A stretch of DNA of 64,000 nucleotides. It comes from Paenibacillus_S sp043945595 (GTDB lineage: Bacteria > Bacillota > Bacilli > Paenibacillales > NBRC-103111). A model generated the notes under the pieces. It ran no database searches and was not told where the DNA came from. It saw only the letters and a program-made list of their open reading frames with translations. The stretch's first letter is position 1, and the number at the start of each line of letters is the position of its first letter. The position numbers and the translations under genes were made by a program. This document shows positions 50,135-60,004 of this stretch, one piece after another. The stretch covers positions 5,890,001-5,954,000 of the forward strand of contig NZ_JBIFNP010000001.1 of the NCBI RefSeq assembly GCF_043945595.1, given 5' to 3'.

Positions 50135-51844
50135 CTAATTAATCACATATTTCATTATGCGTTTCACTACATCATTCGCAGCTGCTTCGATTGAATGCCT
50201 GCTTGTATCGACCGCGATTTCCGAGCTGCCAGACGCCTCATTAGCGCTCGAGCTGACTGCAGAAGATTCATTCACATAAACTTGAATATACTCTTTGCCG
50301 ATAATGCCCCGCGCGGCTGCCCGGTCGCTTTCATTAGGAGAATCATACGAGACCAAGGCAATGAGCCCTGCATCGTTCAACAATTTGGCCGTCTCCGCCA
50401 CGCGCCGCGGCGATTCTTCCCGGCCATTCTCCAGTAACATGGTATGGAAGCCTGTGGATACCAAACGTTTTTCGACTTCTTTGGCAACTGCTGCTTTATC
50501 CGAGGCCGGACCGTTGAACCAGAGGGTTAACGGCTTCTGCCCTTTTTGCTCGGCACGCACATCTCTGGTAACTTCCGTCTCCAGCCGTACAATGCTGGCA
50601 GAGCTTTGAAGGGCTTGGTCAATGACTCCGCAAGCCGAGGTCATATTGGTTACGCGGTCGATCAGAATAAATCCGCCGATGCTTTTATAATGTTCAAAAG
50701 AATCAAAAACGATGTTATCCGATAAAGAAAATTCACATTGCGCCAATTCATTTTTGACAATATGTTCTGCCGGAACCGTATTTCCGGTATTAATATCAAT
50801 TTTATGCGCAATGGCCGTCACCGTACCGGGCAGGACTTTCGTTCCTACCTTGACCAAATAGTTTTTACCGGGAGTCAGTACGGAATCATCCATCCATAGA
50901 ATCGTGGCGCTGAAGCTGTCCGCCTCTTTGATCTGACTGTCCTTTGTGAAAACACAGCCCCGCGAGACGTCGACTTCACGGTCCAATTGAATCGTGACAG
51001 GCTGTCCCGCATGGGCCGAATTTCTGTCTTGATCTGTCACCAGGATGCGTTTAACCTTGGCCTTTTCACGGCTGGGCAAAGTCGTCAGTTCATCGCCGAC
51101 CGCGATACTCCCTGCCTCGATCTGGCCTTGGAACCCGCGAAACGTATGGTCCGGACGGCATACACGCTGAATCGGCATCATAAACTGCTTCGCATCATCC
51201 GTGTTATGCACATCCACATTTTCTAAATACGACAACAAAGGAAGACCTTCATACCAAGGTGAATTTGGCGATTTTCGGGTAATGTTATCTCCTTCTGTGG
51301 CGGAAACAGGAATCACTTGGATGCTTTGAAGGTGAAATTCAGCGGTCGTTTGGAAAAAATCTTCTTTGATCTCATTAAATCTCTTCTGATCAAAGCCGAC
51401 CAAATCCATTTTGTTTACAGCTAAGACAAGATGTTTAATTCCCATAAGCGCGCAAATCCGAGCATGGCGCTTGGTTTGAGTAATGACCCCTTTGGTCGCA
51501 TCCACAAGAATGACGGCAAGATCCGCAAAGGATGCGCCAACCGCCATATTCCGCGTATATTCCTCATGTCCCGGTGTGTCCGCTACAATGAACGAACGGT
51601 GATCTGTCGTAAAATACCGGTAGGCCACATCGATCGTAATCCCTTGTTCACGTTCGGCCAGCAGCCCGTCCAGAAGCAGGGAATAGTCAATTTTACCGCC
51701 GCGGCTGCCCAGCCGGCTGTCCAGCTCCAAGGCTCTTTCCTGATCGGCGAACAGAAGCTTCGCATCATAAAGCATATGTCCGATTAAAGTGGACTTTCCG
51801 TCATCGACACTTCCGCAGGTAATGAATTTAAGTAGACTTTTCAT
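50135..51844 (-). CDS. cysN: Sulfate adenylyltransferase subunit CysN with degenerate APS-kinase tail
   Basis: 569 residues from ATG 51844, one base after cysD (GGGAGGG site). GTPase motifs GSVDDGKST, DTPGHEE and NKMD are intact, then two EF-Tu-like beta domains. It drives ATP sulfurylase with CysD, making adenosine phosphosulfate. From ~440 the sequence follows the APS kinase of CysNC proteins (KGQKPLTLWFNG, RRVAETAKLLNDAGLIALVS), but the Walker A GxxxxGKST is replaced by GPASDKAAV and the region is shortened (~125 residues), with a Ser/Glu-rich stretch. The kinase part is therefore probably inactive. A separate CysC would be needed if PAPS is made. Confidence 0.93.
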   Translation of the reverse strand: MKSLLKFITCGSVDDGKSTLIGHMLYDAKLLFADQERALELDSRLGSRGGKIDYSLLLDGLLAEREQGITIDVAYRYFTTDHRSFIVADTPGHEEYTRNMAVGASFADLAVILVDATKGVITQTKRHARICALMGIKHLVLAVNKMDLVGFDQKRFNEIKEDFFQTTAEFHLQSIQVIPVSATEGDNITRKSPNSPWYEGLPLLSYLENVDVHNTDDAKQFMMPIQRVCRPDHTFRGFQGQIEAGSIAVGDELTTLPSREKAKVKRILVTDQDRNSAHAGQPVTIQLDREVDVSRGCVFTKDSQIKEADSFSATILWMDDSVLTPGKNYLVKVGTKVLPGTVTAIAHKIDINTGNTVPAEHIVKNELAQCEFSLSDNIVFDSFEHYKSIGGFILIDRVTNMTSACGVIDQALQSSASIVRLETEVTRDVRAEQKGQKPLTLWFNGPASDKAAVAKEVEKRLVSTGFHTMLLENGREESPRRVAETAKLLNDAGLIALVSYDSPNESDRAAARGIIGKEYIQVYVNESSAVSSSANEASGSSEIAVDTSRHSIEAAANDVVKRIMKYVIN

Positions 51845-51845
51845 C

Positions 51846-52781
51846 TTAAAAGTAGCCCTCCCGTTTCCGTCTCTCCATACTTCCCGCCGCTTCCTGGTCA
51901 ATAACCCGAGTTGTCCGTTCGGATGAAACCGCACCAAGCGTCTCCTCGATAATGGTATCCAGCGTATCCGCTTCCGACTCGGCACCGCCAGTAAGAGGAT
52001 AACAGCCTAAGGTGCGGAACCGCATCTTCTTCATTTCAATTTTCTCATGCGGCTCAAGCTTCATCCGGTCATCGTCCACCAGAATGAGATGCCCGTCACG
52101 TTCGATAACGGGTCTTTCCTTTGCAAAATAGAGAGGCACAATATCAATGTTTTCTCTGCGAATGTATTGCCAGATATCTTTTTCCGTCCAATTGGATATC
52201 GGGAAAACGCGAATGCTCTCCCCTTTATTAATTCTGGTGTTGAACAGCTTCCACATTTCCGGACGCTGGTTTTTCGGATCCCATGCATGGTTTTTATTCC
52301 TGAATGAAAAAATCCGCTCTTTCGCACGCGACTTCTCCTCGTCACGTCTTCCGCCGCCAAACGCAGCCGTAAAGCCGTATTTGTCCAATCCCTGCTTCAA
52401 TGCCTGGGTTTTCATAATATCGGTATACGCGGCGCCATGATCAAACGGGTTGATCCCTTGTTCAATCCCTTCCTGGTTCGAGTGCACGATCATGTCGATC
52501 CCGAATTCTTTCGCTTTGCGATCGCGGAATTCGATCATTTCTTTGAACTTCCAGGTCGTATCAATATGCATGAAAGGAAACGGCGGCTTCTCGGGATAAA
52601 AAGCTTTCAGCGCCAAATGCAGCATCACGGAGCTATCCTTGCCGATCGAATACAGCATCACGGGATTCTCACATTCCGCCGCTACTTCTCGTATAATATA
52701 AATCGCTTCAGCCTCGAGCTGGTCCAAATGCGTCAGTTCTTGTATGGAATCGGGTTGTTCCAGATGCGTCGGTTTTTGCAC
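51846..52781 (-). CDS. cysD: Sulfate adenylyltransferase subunit CysD
   Basis: 311 residues from GTG 52781 behind AAAGGAGG. ATP-binding SIGKDSSVMLHLALKAF (PP-loop), FGGGRRDEEKSRAKER and GCYPLTGGAESEADTLDTIIEET are conserved and intact. It forms the heterodimer with CysN that adenylates sulfate, entry to sulfate assimilation. The two genes form a short operon with its own promoter and terminator. Confidence 0.96.
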   Translation of the reverse strand: MQKPTHLEQPDSIQELTHLDQLEAEAIYIIREVAAECENPVMLYSIGKDSSVMLHLALKAFYPEKPPFPFMHIDTTWKFKEMIEFRDRKAKEFGIDMIVHSNQEGIEQGINPFDHGAAYTDIMKTQALKQGLDKYGFTAAFGGGRRDEEKSRAKERIFSFRNKNHAWDPKNQRPEMWKLFNTRINKGESIRVFPISNWTEKDIWQYIRRENIDIVPLYFAKERPVIERDGHLILVDDDRMKLEPHEKIEMKKMRFRTLGCYPLTGGAESEADTLDTIIEETLGAVSSERTTRVIDQEAAGSMERRKREGYF

Positions 52782-52829
52782 GAAAAGGTGCCTCCTTTAA
52801 TCCCCACTAAGTTTATAGTATTTCTTTAT

Positions 52830-52944
52830 ATCCTATCAGATTCTGGCTTTTATGCAAAGTGGTAAAATGTAAAATTCTCTGTATTCCTATTATTTTTCTT
52901 CGAATTAGTGAAGTGTTTATGAAAAAGTGGGGATCTTCACTAAT
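52830..52944 (-). promoter_or_regulatory. cysD promoter and upstream inverted repeat
   Basis: TTGCAT (52852-52857), 16-nt spacer, TAGGAT (52830-52835) point at cysD. Upstream, ATTAGTGAAG (52904-52913) and its perfect complement (52935-52944) form a 10-bp inverted repeat with a 21-base gap, possibly an operator. Confidence 0.5.
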
Positions 52945-53002
52945 ATCAGCTGGAGAACTGTAATACCCAACAAGAAAGGTGAGCGGAAATATTGAAAAAA
53001 AT

Positions 53003-53036
53003 AAAAAAGCGTGCTCACCCTAAAAGTGAACACGCT
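53003..53036 (-). terminator. Terminator after the SLH protein gene
   Basis: AGCGTG and GTTCAC/GTGAG arms (53008-53036), six T on the minus strand, 22 nt after the stop. Confidence 0.8.
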
Positions 53037-53058
53037 ATTTAACTTTTTGAGCAATTAC

Positions 53059-56000
53059 TTAATCAATTAATCCCGATTTTTGCAGCAGTCTCTGAATGAT
53101 GACAGCTACCTCTGCCCTCGAAATATGTTCTTGTGGCGCCAGTTGGACATCGCTGCGTCCTGATACGATTCCCGCCTGGAAGCACGCCGAAATATTGTCT
53201 TTTGCCCAATCCGAAGCGGCATTCATGTCCTCGAAAACAGCCAGCGCCTGGGAAGCCGGCATCTGACTGCCCACAGGCAATCTGGTTAATTTCATTGCAT
53301 TAGCGATCATAGACATCGCTTGCTCCCTTGTAATATATCCTTCCGGAACGAAGCGGTTGTCTTCAAATCCGTTAACCAGATGATACGTATAAGCGGTTTG
53401 AATGTATGCGTTATACCAGTCTGTCTTATTCACGTCACGGAACGAATTCGCATCCTGCGTCAGCTTCAGCCCGAGACCTCTCACCAAAATAGCCGCAAAT
53501 TCCGACCGGGTGATCGACTGGTCAGGATTGAAGCGATCGCTGCTTACCCCGTCGATAATCATTCGGGAGCCTAGATCGTTAATGGACTGCTTGGCCCAGT
53601 GCTCCTCTACATCTTTAAACTCAAGCGGATGCCAAACAACAGCGTACAAGCTGTTCGTCAAGCTGTTGATTTTCGCGTAATAGTGACCGCCGATCTGAAC
53701 AATTTTCGTTGGCACATGCCGTACGCTGCCGTCTTGCTCCACAACGATCGCCGTGGTAATTTGGCTAGGATCCACATCGTCTGGAATTGCAATGCTTCGC
53801 TCCACATAGGCATCGAACTTGCTGATCTCAATGTCTTTGCCCTCATAGCTTCCTGTCACAGTGAATTCTACCGGCTGCACCACGATCTTGAAGCGCCCTT
53901 GCTCGGCAGAATCCTTTACTAGCTTGACTGCATCAGCTGCCGGTTTTGCAATTTGAATCCGGATGTTAATTTGTTTCAAATCCACATTCTGGCCCAACTG
54001 CTTGGAAATCGCTTGAATGTTAATTTGCTGGGCGGGCAGAGAATACGAAGCCAGATCGGTCTTGACTTCAATGACCGCCTGCTTTTCTTCCATGCTGTGA
54101 ACGAGCTGCCCGTTCAATTCTCCAATCACCACATCTGAATCAGAATGCACGGGAATCGTAATAATTGCGCCTTGGCCTTCGCCATCCAGCTTTGTTTTCA
54201 TTTTAACCGGATCTAGGACGACAGATGTCACAATCCGTCCGCCGACTTGGGCTGTCGAAGCATAACCGACACTCTCCGCTTTGCTGTTGACAAGAACGTC
54301 CGCACCTTGGCTTGGTGTTGACGATTCATTAGCTGAAGGCGTGCTGGTACTCGTACTGCCGCTGCCGCTCGAATTTTTATGAGGTTTATAAGGTGTGACA
54401 ACATTCGAAGGATCAGAAGCCAAGCCCTCTCCCACCGAATTTATCGCTTGCACAGTAAACGAATAAGAAATTCCATTCGTTAGATTCGGAATTGTCATCG
54501 GGCTTTCGCTGCCCGTTACACTTATTTGTCCGTCTACGGATTTGACCAAATAGCTTGTAATGACGCTGCCGCCGTTATCCGCCGAAGGAGTGAAGCTAAC
54601 GGTAGCCTTACCGTTACCAGCCGTAGCGGTGACATCTGTCGGAGCAGCCGGAACGGCAAGCGGGGTAGCGCTGACTTCTTGCGAAGGCTCGCTGCTTCCG
54701 CCGGCATTCACTGCCTTAACGATAAAATAGTACGTATGACCGTTAATCAAGCCCGGAACATCAACGTTAGCTTCGGTTCCTCCCACAACTAGGAAGTTCT
54801 CTCCGTACGATCCCGAAAATTCACTGCTGTATACGCTATATCCGACAGTCGTGTCCACAGGACTCCAAGTCAGGCTGACCTTCCGGTCTCCTCCAACAGC
54901 GGACAAAATGGTCGGAGCCCCCGGCGCCGGGATCTGAGGGCGTGCACTCATTTGACCGGAATGCGCGCTCTCGGTATCCCCTTTGATCGCGCTGACAGAG
55001 AAGTAATAGGTAACTCCGTTCGCAAGACCTGTAATATCCAATTGATATACAGATTCCCCTACCGTTTCCTGCAAAGTACCATAGGAATCCGGAGCCAAGG
55101 ATTTATAGACCTTGTACGCGGAAGCGCCCGGCACTTCCTGCCATGTCACTACCGCATGGGAATCCCCTGGTACGACGGATTGGAGAATAGGCGAATCATT
55201 CGGCTGAACGACCTGCTCTACATGAAATGTGACAGGAGTGATTTGATCGCCTGACACGGTAACTAAAGCCGTATAGGTTCCAGGCGGCAAATTATTTTTT
55301 GCATAAACGTTAAACGTTGTAGAAGGCTCACTGGTTTGAAGCTTCGTTGCCGCCGGCTGGGTTATCCCAAACGCATCCGCATTTGCACCGCTCAGGCTGG
55401 TCGCAATGTTATTGACATCATCAGTGCCAGTCATGCTGACGGATATGGTTTTTGTCTCTTGCTTGCCCTCGATGTAACCTGCGTACACGTCCGAAAGCTT
55501 CTGATCATCGATCGGAATCAGCGGGCTGGGAATCGTAATGCTTAGTTCCCCAGGTCCGATACCTTTAAATGAAAGGTCCCCCGTGACTCCGTTGGCGAAT
55601 GTCGATAATACCAGCACATAATTCGCATTCGCTTCAAGCTCCAGATCCGGCATATACGATAATGGGCGATCGGCGTCATTATACGTGTCATGACCATGCG
55701 TTGAAGGATTCGTATCGTCGTTTCCGGCGATCAAATTTTTCAGCGGCTGATTTGGATCAAAACTATCCTTATATAAAAATAAGACCGAATCGCTTACGTC
55801 ACGCCCACCAAGATCCTTCAAAGCGGCTTGATCTACCCAAAGCGAATATTTCCCTGATATTTTCGGCGTGACATTGGTATAAAAGTAATTGAACTTATCG
55901 TCCGATACCGTAGTAATGTCCGAGGAGTCATATACCTTGGAAACGTCTTCGGATGGAAGATCCGGTCTTTGAAAGCTGCGCTTGCCATCCAGCACTCCTG

Positions 56001-56760
56001 TGAAAGACGATGTTTGAAGCTCTTCGTCTTGGGCTGAAGTAATCAATTGAGGTTCGCTTATGATTTCCGGATAAGTGTTGCCTTCGTAATCCACCAGAGT
56101 AACTCCCCAGCTGATATATTTGCCTAAATCATCCTCAGTGATTCTATAGATCCCCCCGCTATAAACGGCATCCTGCACATCCTTGATCGCGTCGCCGGCA
56201 TCAGGGCGGGAACTATCATTCTTACGATACCACTTTATCGTCGACGGATCGTAGTAATACGGCACCGGATAATCATATTGTCCCCTGAGGAAATAGTCCG
56301 GATAGGGAAGTCCGCTCACCTTCAGATTGGAAATGGACGGGGCAGCGACATTCACGGTGATAGAATCGGTAAAGTTGTTATTCAACGTTACCGTTATCGT
56401 CACGGTTCCCGTCGTCTTGGCCGTGATAGTCCCGTAAGCGTAACCTCCGCTAGTAATAAGATCGGATGCCTCCACTATGGCCGGATCGGAACTTTGAAAA
56501 TGAAAACTTTGTACCGTTGCATTGGAAGGTTTGATCTTACCGTAGATGTCGAGCACATCACCGACAATTACATTTAATGTTTTGTTCGAGATCGAATATC
56601 TGTATGAAGACTGCTCAGAAGATACGGACGGATACATACTGATCCCTTCTGCCGGAATCGGATCAGCGTAAATTCTGTTCCCGGTAACTGGGAATACCAT
56701 CGCAATCAACAATAAGAAAACGATGATTAATTTAAAAGACCTGTTTGCCAAAAAGCTCAT
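53059..56760 (-). CDS. SLH-anchored surface protein with Ig-like and FN3 domains
   Basis: 1233 residues from ATG 56760. Signal peptide ~1-31 (FKLIIVFLLLIAMVFPVTGNRIYA). A BIG2-like module ~60-135 (VVGDVLDIYGKIKPSNATV), a PPC-like region ~250-400 (NANYVLVLSTFANG), then three FN3 modules ~530-800 (HAVVTWQEVPGASAYKVYKS, KVSLTWSPVDTTVGYSVYSS, KATVSFTPSADNGG). A Ser/Thr/Gly linker follows. At ~1055-1233 are three SLH repeats (FKDVEEHWAKQSINDLGSR, FRDVNKTDWYNAYIQTAYTY, FEDMNAASDWAKDNISACFQ) with the Thr/Ser-Arg-Ser/Glu TRAE-like motifs that bind pyruvylated wall polymer. It should be a surface scaffold or adhesin; no catalytic motif. Intact, monocistronic. Confidence 0.9.
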   Translation of the reverse strand: MSFLANRSFKLIIVFLLLIAMVFPVTGNRIYADPIPAEGISMYPSVSSEQSSYRYSISNKTLNVIVGDVLDIYGKIKPSNATVQSFHFQSSDPAIVEASDLITSGGYAYGTITAKTTGTVTITVTLNNNFTDSITVNVAAPSISNLKVSGLPYPDYFLRGQYDYPVPYYYDPSTIKWYRKNDSSRPDAGDAIKDVQDAVYSGGIYRITEDDLGKYISWGVTLVDYEGNTYPEIISEPQLITSAQDEELQTSSFTGVLDGKRSFQRPDLPSEDVSKVYDSSDITTVSDDKFNYFYTNVTPKISGKYSLWVDQAALKDLGGRDVSDSVLFLYKDSFDPNQPLKNLIAGNDDTNPSTHGHDTYNDADRPLSYMPDLELEANANYVLVLSTFANGVTGDLSFKGIGPGELSITIPSPLIPIDDQKLSDVYAGYIEGKQETKTISVSMTGTDDVNNIATSLSGANADAFGITQPAATKLQTSEPSTTFNVYAKNNLPPGTYTALVTVSGDQITPVTFHVEQVVQPNDSPILQSVVPGDSHAVVTWQEVPGASAYKVYKSLAPDSYGTLQETVGESVYQLDITGLANGVTYYFSVSAIKGDTESAHSGQMSARPQIPAPGAPTILSAVGGDRKVSLTWSPVDTTVGYSVYSSEFSGSYGENFLVVGGTEANVDVPGLINGHTYYFIVKAVNAGGSSEPSQEVSATPLAVPAAPTDVTATAGNGKATVSFTPSADNGGSVITSYLVKSVDGQISVTGSESPMTIPNLTNGISYSFTVQAINSVGEGLASDPSNVVTPYKPHKNSSGSGSTSTSTPSANESSTPSQGADVLVNSKAESVGYASTAQVGGRIVTSVVLDPVKMKTKLDGEGQGAIITIPVHSDSDVVIGELNGQLVHSMEEKQAVIEVKTDLASYSLPAQQINIQAISKQLGQNVDLKQINIRIQIAKPAADAVKLVKDSAEQGRFKIVVQPVEFTVTGSYEGKDIEISKFDAYVERSIAIPDDVDPSQITTAIVVEQDGSVRHVPTKIVQIGGHYYAKINSLTNSLYAVVWHPLEFKDVEEHWAKQSINDLGSRMIIDGVSSDRFNPDQSITRSEFAAILVRGLGLKLTQDANSFRDVNKTDWYNAYIQTAYTYHLVNGFEDNRFVPEGYITREQAMSMIANAMKLTRLPVGSQMPASQALAVFEDMNAASDWAKDNISACFQAGIVSGRSDVQLAPQEHISRAEVAVIIQRLLQKSGLID

Positions 56761-57304
56761 GATTCAAATCAGCCTGCCCTCTTCTCAAATTCATGCTGCA
56801 TGTGTGACACTTTTATTGCTTTCTTAATCTCGCCCGAATCAAAATGTTGCTTGCTGTCTTACCTCCTTCGAGCCTCTCTCTCGCCACACAATAGTTGTAA
56901 TTCCCCCTAATACGAGATCGATTGTTTCGCAAAATATTGTATAATTCGAGAAATTATAACATGAATTTCCGGATTCGTTAAGAGAAAAATAAGGACTTTA
57001 GGCCCACTCCAAAATATAGGTAAAATTGTCCATTTTATTGGACTATTTATCCAGTTTAAGGTGGATTATTGATAATCGGTTGGGCATTGTATGCATATGT
57101 ATGCAGCACTAAGAGAAGGGGTATGTTCCGTGAGGGAAACATAGGTATAAGGACATAGAGGGGGTTCGCCGCGGCAGGGCATTCAGCTTAATTAGATAGA
57201 CTTCATGTGAAGAAGTCGACCTGATTATTAGGGTTTAGCCATTCGTTTGAGGTTGGGAATAATAATAATGGCCTTATCGATGGTTGATTCCTTCCAATTT
57301 ACAC
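56761..57304. other. Intergenic stretch without recognised gene
   Basis: The promoter side of the SLH gene is AT-rich with TATACAAT and TTATAATT on the minus strand at 56935-56965 but no clear -35. The remainder, to 57304, shows no open frame or hairpin I can support. Confidence 0.5.
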
Positions 57305-58077
57305 TTATCCTACCCTCTCAAGCTTCTCCAAGCGCTTCATGCAAGCTATGGCTACTTCGATATGTTCCGCTTTAGGCTTTGAAGTGAACAAAAATCTTTG
57401 AGCCAGTCCTCCAATCCAATAAAAAGGCTTCAATAGAACATTGAAAAGCTTATGATCAACTAAAAAAATCTCCATACCGATCGGACCATGCAATCATCAT
57501 TTTAAATATGAACCATATTTTTACAGGAAATAGAAGCAAAATGACCAAACCGATAAACACAGTGAGATTGGTTCCACATCGATAATGAATTCTGCTTTGC
57601 ACTTGAACGTTGGACACTGTTAGTTCCCATCTCTTTCCAAGGCGTTTGCTGCCATGTGTTCGGCTGCATGATACTTTCCTGTCGGTCCGAAAATAATTTC
57701 AAAAATAAGAAATAATACACAAGCAGTTACACCTAAAGCTAAAAGGAGCAGGCTCCAACTCCAGATTTCAGAGTGGGGACTAGCGAAACTCGATGAAGGC
57801 AGAAACAGACTAGACGCCCCAATAAACAAGAGGATTCCATTCAATGTCGCTGTCAATTTATCTTCAAATGACTTTCGAATAAGCTCCGTACTCCACGGAT
57901 AAATGAAAGACAAGCGATTCTTTTGTAAGAATTTGAGTTCATTCTAGGAGCGAACCCGTTTAACAACTCATCTTCAATCTCGATACTTCCATCCGAATTA
58001 CGAATAGCTGTAACCTGATAGTGATCGGAAACAAACATAACTCCATTTCGATATGCTCTGCCCCCAAGTGTCTCCAT
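57305..58077 (-). pseudogene. DUF1385 (YqhQ-like) membrane protein, frameshifted remnant
   Basis: Fragments in three frames align with the family in order: METLGGRAYRNGVMFVSDHYQVTAIRN (the GGQAVxEGVMMR-like start), RGVRSLFES, membrane part (ATLNGILLFIGASSLFLP, WSWSLLLLALGVTACVLFL), YHAAEHMAANALE (the YHGAEHK motif), then ELTVSNVQVQSRIHYRCGTNL, and a last frame LLKPFYWIGGLAQRFLFTSKPKAEHIEVAIACMKRL. At least three indels separate them. The family is a membrane protein of unknown role. It is decayed or badly sequenced. Confidence 0.75.
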
Positions 58078-58080
58078 TTT

Positions 58081-58278
58081 TCATCTCTCCTCTTTATTGC
58101 TGAACCTTTCTTCTATGTTCATGAACATGTAGACTTCCTTAAGCTGTGGGACCAGCTCCATAATGATCGTGTCTTTCACTACGAATCGAACCTGCCCTAA
58201 CATTTGATCATCAAACGTATCGAACACACGCCCTGCACTTCTACACCCTCTAGGTACAGTATGGGTGCTGTTAGCCAC
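58081..58278 (-). CDS. Small hypothetical protein
   Basis: 65 codons from GTG 58278, ending four bases before the DUF1385 remnant. No clear ribosome site; the protein (QVRFVVKDTIIMELVPQLKEVY) is unrecognised. It may be a fragment. Low confidence. Confidence 0.3.
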   Translation of the reverse strand: MANSTHTVPRGCRSAGRVFDTFDDQMLGQVRFVVKDTIIMELVPQLKEVYMFMNIEERFSNKEER

Positions 58279-58345
58279 ATAATATTAAGTTACTAAAATG
58301 AATTGACAATAGTTTGTCAGAGAATGGATGTTCGTAAGAAGAAAA

Positions 58346-59110
58346 TTAAGCAATCCGCTGCTGCTGCAGAGGAAAGTTGATTAACGATTGTACGATCAAT
58401 CGAATCGTTTCTTTACATTGATTCACATTCACGTATTCCTCATCCGTATGTTCATATTCATAGCCGGCAGACAAATTAACTGAAGGTATTCCGAGAGAGG
58501 CAAATGTAACCGCATCGCTAATTCCGCCCTGAACAGCCTGCCAGCCGGACATTCCGCACATAGTTCCCATAGCTTCGAAATAATCCCCTAATTGCGGATC
58601 ACAGAACCTCATTCTGCTGTTACGTACGACGATATCTCTGTTTCCCCTGCGGTCAACGACAATGCACAACTGTACATCTTCAAGCCATAAGGGATCGATC
58701 TGTTCAGAGCCGACTCGTCCGATCTCTTCTTCACAGGTAAAAGCGAGTTTCAAACACCCCTGAAACGAAGAGTTTTGATTGAGTGTACGCAGCACATCCA
58801 AAATAATAGCAATTCCTGCACGGTCGTCCGCTCCCAACGGTCCGCTGCTGCTGGACCAGACAGCTCGTTCCTGCACAATTTCACGATCGGGATCGACCCA
58901 AACGGTATCCATATGAGCACAGAGCAGAATTGTCGGTCCTACACCCGTGCCGTATGCTTTTTCAGCTAGTACATTGCCATAAGAGTCTCTTCCCAAATAA
59001 TCAACTTGTCCTTGCAGACGCTTAATTAGAAAATCGGCAACTGGACGTTCCATGCCGCTCGGAGCCGTAATAGACAAGAGTTCAAATAGTTCATGTTCAA
59101 GCTTATGCAT
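58346..59110 (-). CDS. M20/M42-type zinc metallopeptidase
   Basis: 254 residues from ATG 59110, inside the preceding gene's last codons, with GAAGGAG upstream. Metal and catalytic motifs: LLCAHMDTVWVD (His, Asp), GADDRAG (bridging Asp), TCEEEIG (catalytic Glu and metal Glu), VVDRRG (metal Asp) and YEYEHTDEE (metal His). The length is at the short end for the family; the usual central lid or dimer domain seems reduced. It probably works as an aminopeptidase or dipeptidase in the cytoplasm. Coupled to the unknown 59103-59900 gene and downstream of the TPR regulator. Confidence 0.82.
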   Translation of the reverse strand: MHKLEHELFELLSITAPSGMERPVADFLIKRLQGQVDYLGRDSYGNVLAEKAYGTGVGPTILLCAHMDTVWVDPDREIVQERAVWSSSSGPLGADDRAGIAIILDVLRTLNQNSSFQGCLKLAFTCEEEIGRVGSEQIDPLWLEDVQLCIVVDRRGNRDIVVRNSRMRFCDPQLGDYFEAMGTMCGMSGWQAVQGGISDAVTFASLGIPSVNLSAGYEYEHTDEEYVNVNQCKETIRLIVQSLINFPLQQQRIA

Positions 59111-59900
59111 GGTTTTGTGTCTCCTTCTCATTTAATAGTGTCGTCATCCACTGGCAGAGCCCTTCAAAATCTTGGGACAATGCTTCCGCTTGCTTGCGCA
59201 TGCTCCGATTTTTAAAGCTTGTGCGGCGAAGAGCCCTTAACTGAGAGGCACTTTCCCGTAAAACGAACGCCATAGAAACCGTATCCTGTCGTATAGCACG
59301 GGCCGTCCATTTCGTGTTCTCACCTAATGCAGCCTGCAAGCTTGGGCTTCCATTCGTAGAAATCACAACTTTCCACTCATAATTAAGGCTCTGCCGCTGT
59401 AAAATACGCTCACTAACCACGCGGAACCAAGCAGCAGCCCAAACACTTGCAAAATAAATGCGCGGCTCGTGCCTTCCATGCCCATCACAGCCACCAGTTA
59501 CCAAAATCCCCGCTTCACTCAATGCCTTTACAAGAAAAGCAATCCCTTTATCGAGCGACAAGGTGTTCCAGCGCAAGCCGTGATTCCGTTTCGTGAAAGC
59601 CTTCCACGAATCGAACGCATTAGGAATCGACGAGCGGCCGTATCGAACTGGCATCACCTCAACTGCCCGCAGTACCTCAAGAGGCATAACCGGACTCAAC
59701 ACCTGCATTTGATTACCGGAGTAACAAACCGGAATTCCATGATGTTCAAGCAAATGACGTACATCCATCAGATCCTGCTTCCCATTTCCAGTTGAGAAAA
59801 TCACTCGATCCTCCTGCACCCTAGCCAGGAATCCTCGTTTAGCCAGCGCTTCACCTAGTTTTTCAGCTGGGCCCATCAACATCTTTGTTTGTTTTTCCAT
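59103..59900 (-). CDS. Unknown protein linked to the peptidase
   Basis: 265 residues from ATG 59900 (GAGGAG nine bases upstream; the ATG at 59909 touches the site). Visible pieces: an N-terminal region with FLARVQEDRVIFSTGNGKQDLMDVRHLLEHHGIPV, then ILVTGGCDGHGRHEPRIYFASVWAAAWF, a glycine/His/Cys patch that might bind metal. The C-terminus is basic and helical. I do not recognise the family. Translationally coupled to the peptidase, so the two probably share one task. Confidence 0.75.
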   Translation of the reverse strand: MEKQTKMLMGPAEKLGEALAKRGFLARVQEDRVIFSTGNGKQDLMDVRHLLEHHGIPVCYSGNQMQVLSPVMPLEVLRAVEVMPVRYGRSSIPNAFDSWKAFTKRNHGLRWNTLSLDKGIAFLVKALSEAGILVTGGCDGHGRHEPRIYFASVWAAAWFRVVSERILQRQSLNYEWKVVISTNGSPSLQAALGENTKWTARAIRQDTVSMAFVLRESASQLRALRRTSFKNRSMRKQAEALSQDFEGLCQWMTTLLNEKETQNHA

Positions 59901-59957
59901 TCGAATCATCTCCTCAAAATGTTTGTGTTCCTTTGATATCTCTATTAAAACAAATGC

Positions 59958-59977
59958 CGGTTACAGCCTTGTAACCG
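59958..59977. promoter_or_regulatory. Perfect 8-4-8 inverted repeat
   Basis: CGGTTACA and TGTAACCG with a four-base centre, ~58 nt upstream of the 59900 start. It could be an operator for the peptidase pair or part of the regulator's 3' hairpin. Confidence 0.45.
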
Positions 59978-59980
59978 CAC

Positions 59981-60001
59981 AAAAAAACCGAGGGAATCTC
60001 G
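59981..60001 (-). terminator. Possible terminator after the TPR regulator
   Basis: A short CGAG/CTCG stem followed by seven T on the minus strand, four bases after the stop. The stem is weak. Confidence 0.4.
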
Positions 60002-60004
60002 ACC

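Noticed and set aside
52870..52912. CymR box before cysD
   Set aside because: TAATTC and ATAGGAAT half-sites occur, but the spacing is about four bases too long for the consensus as I remember it.
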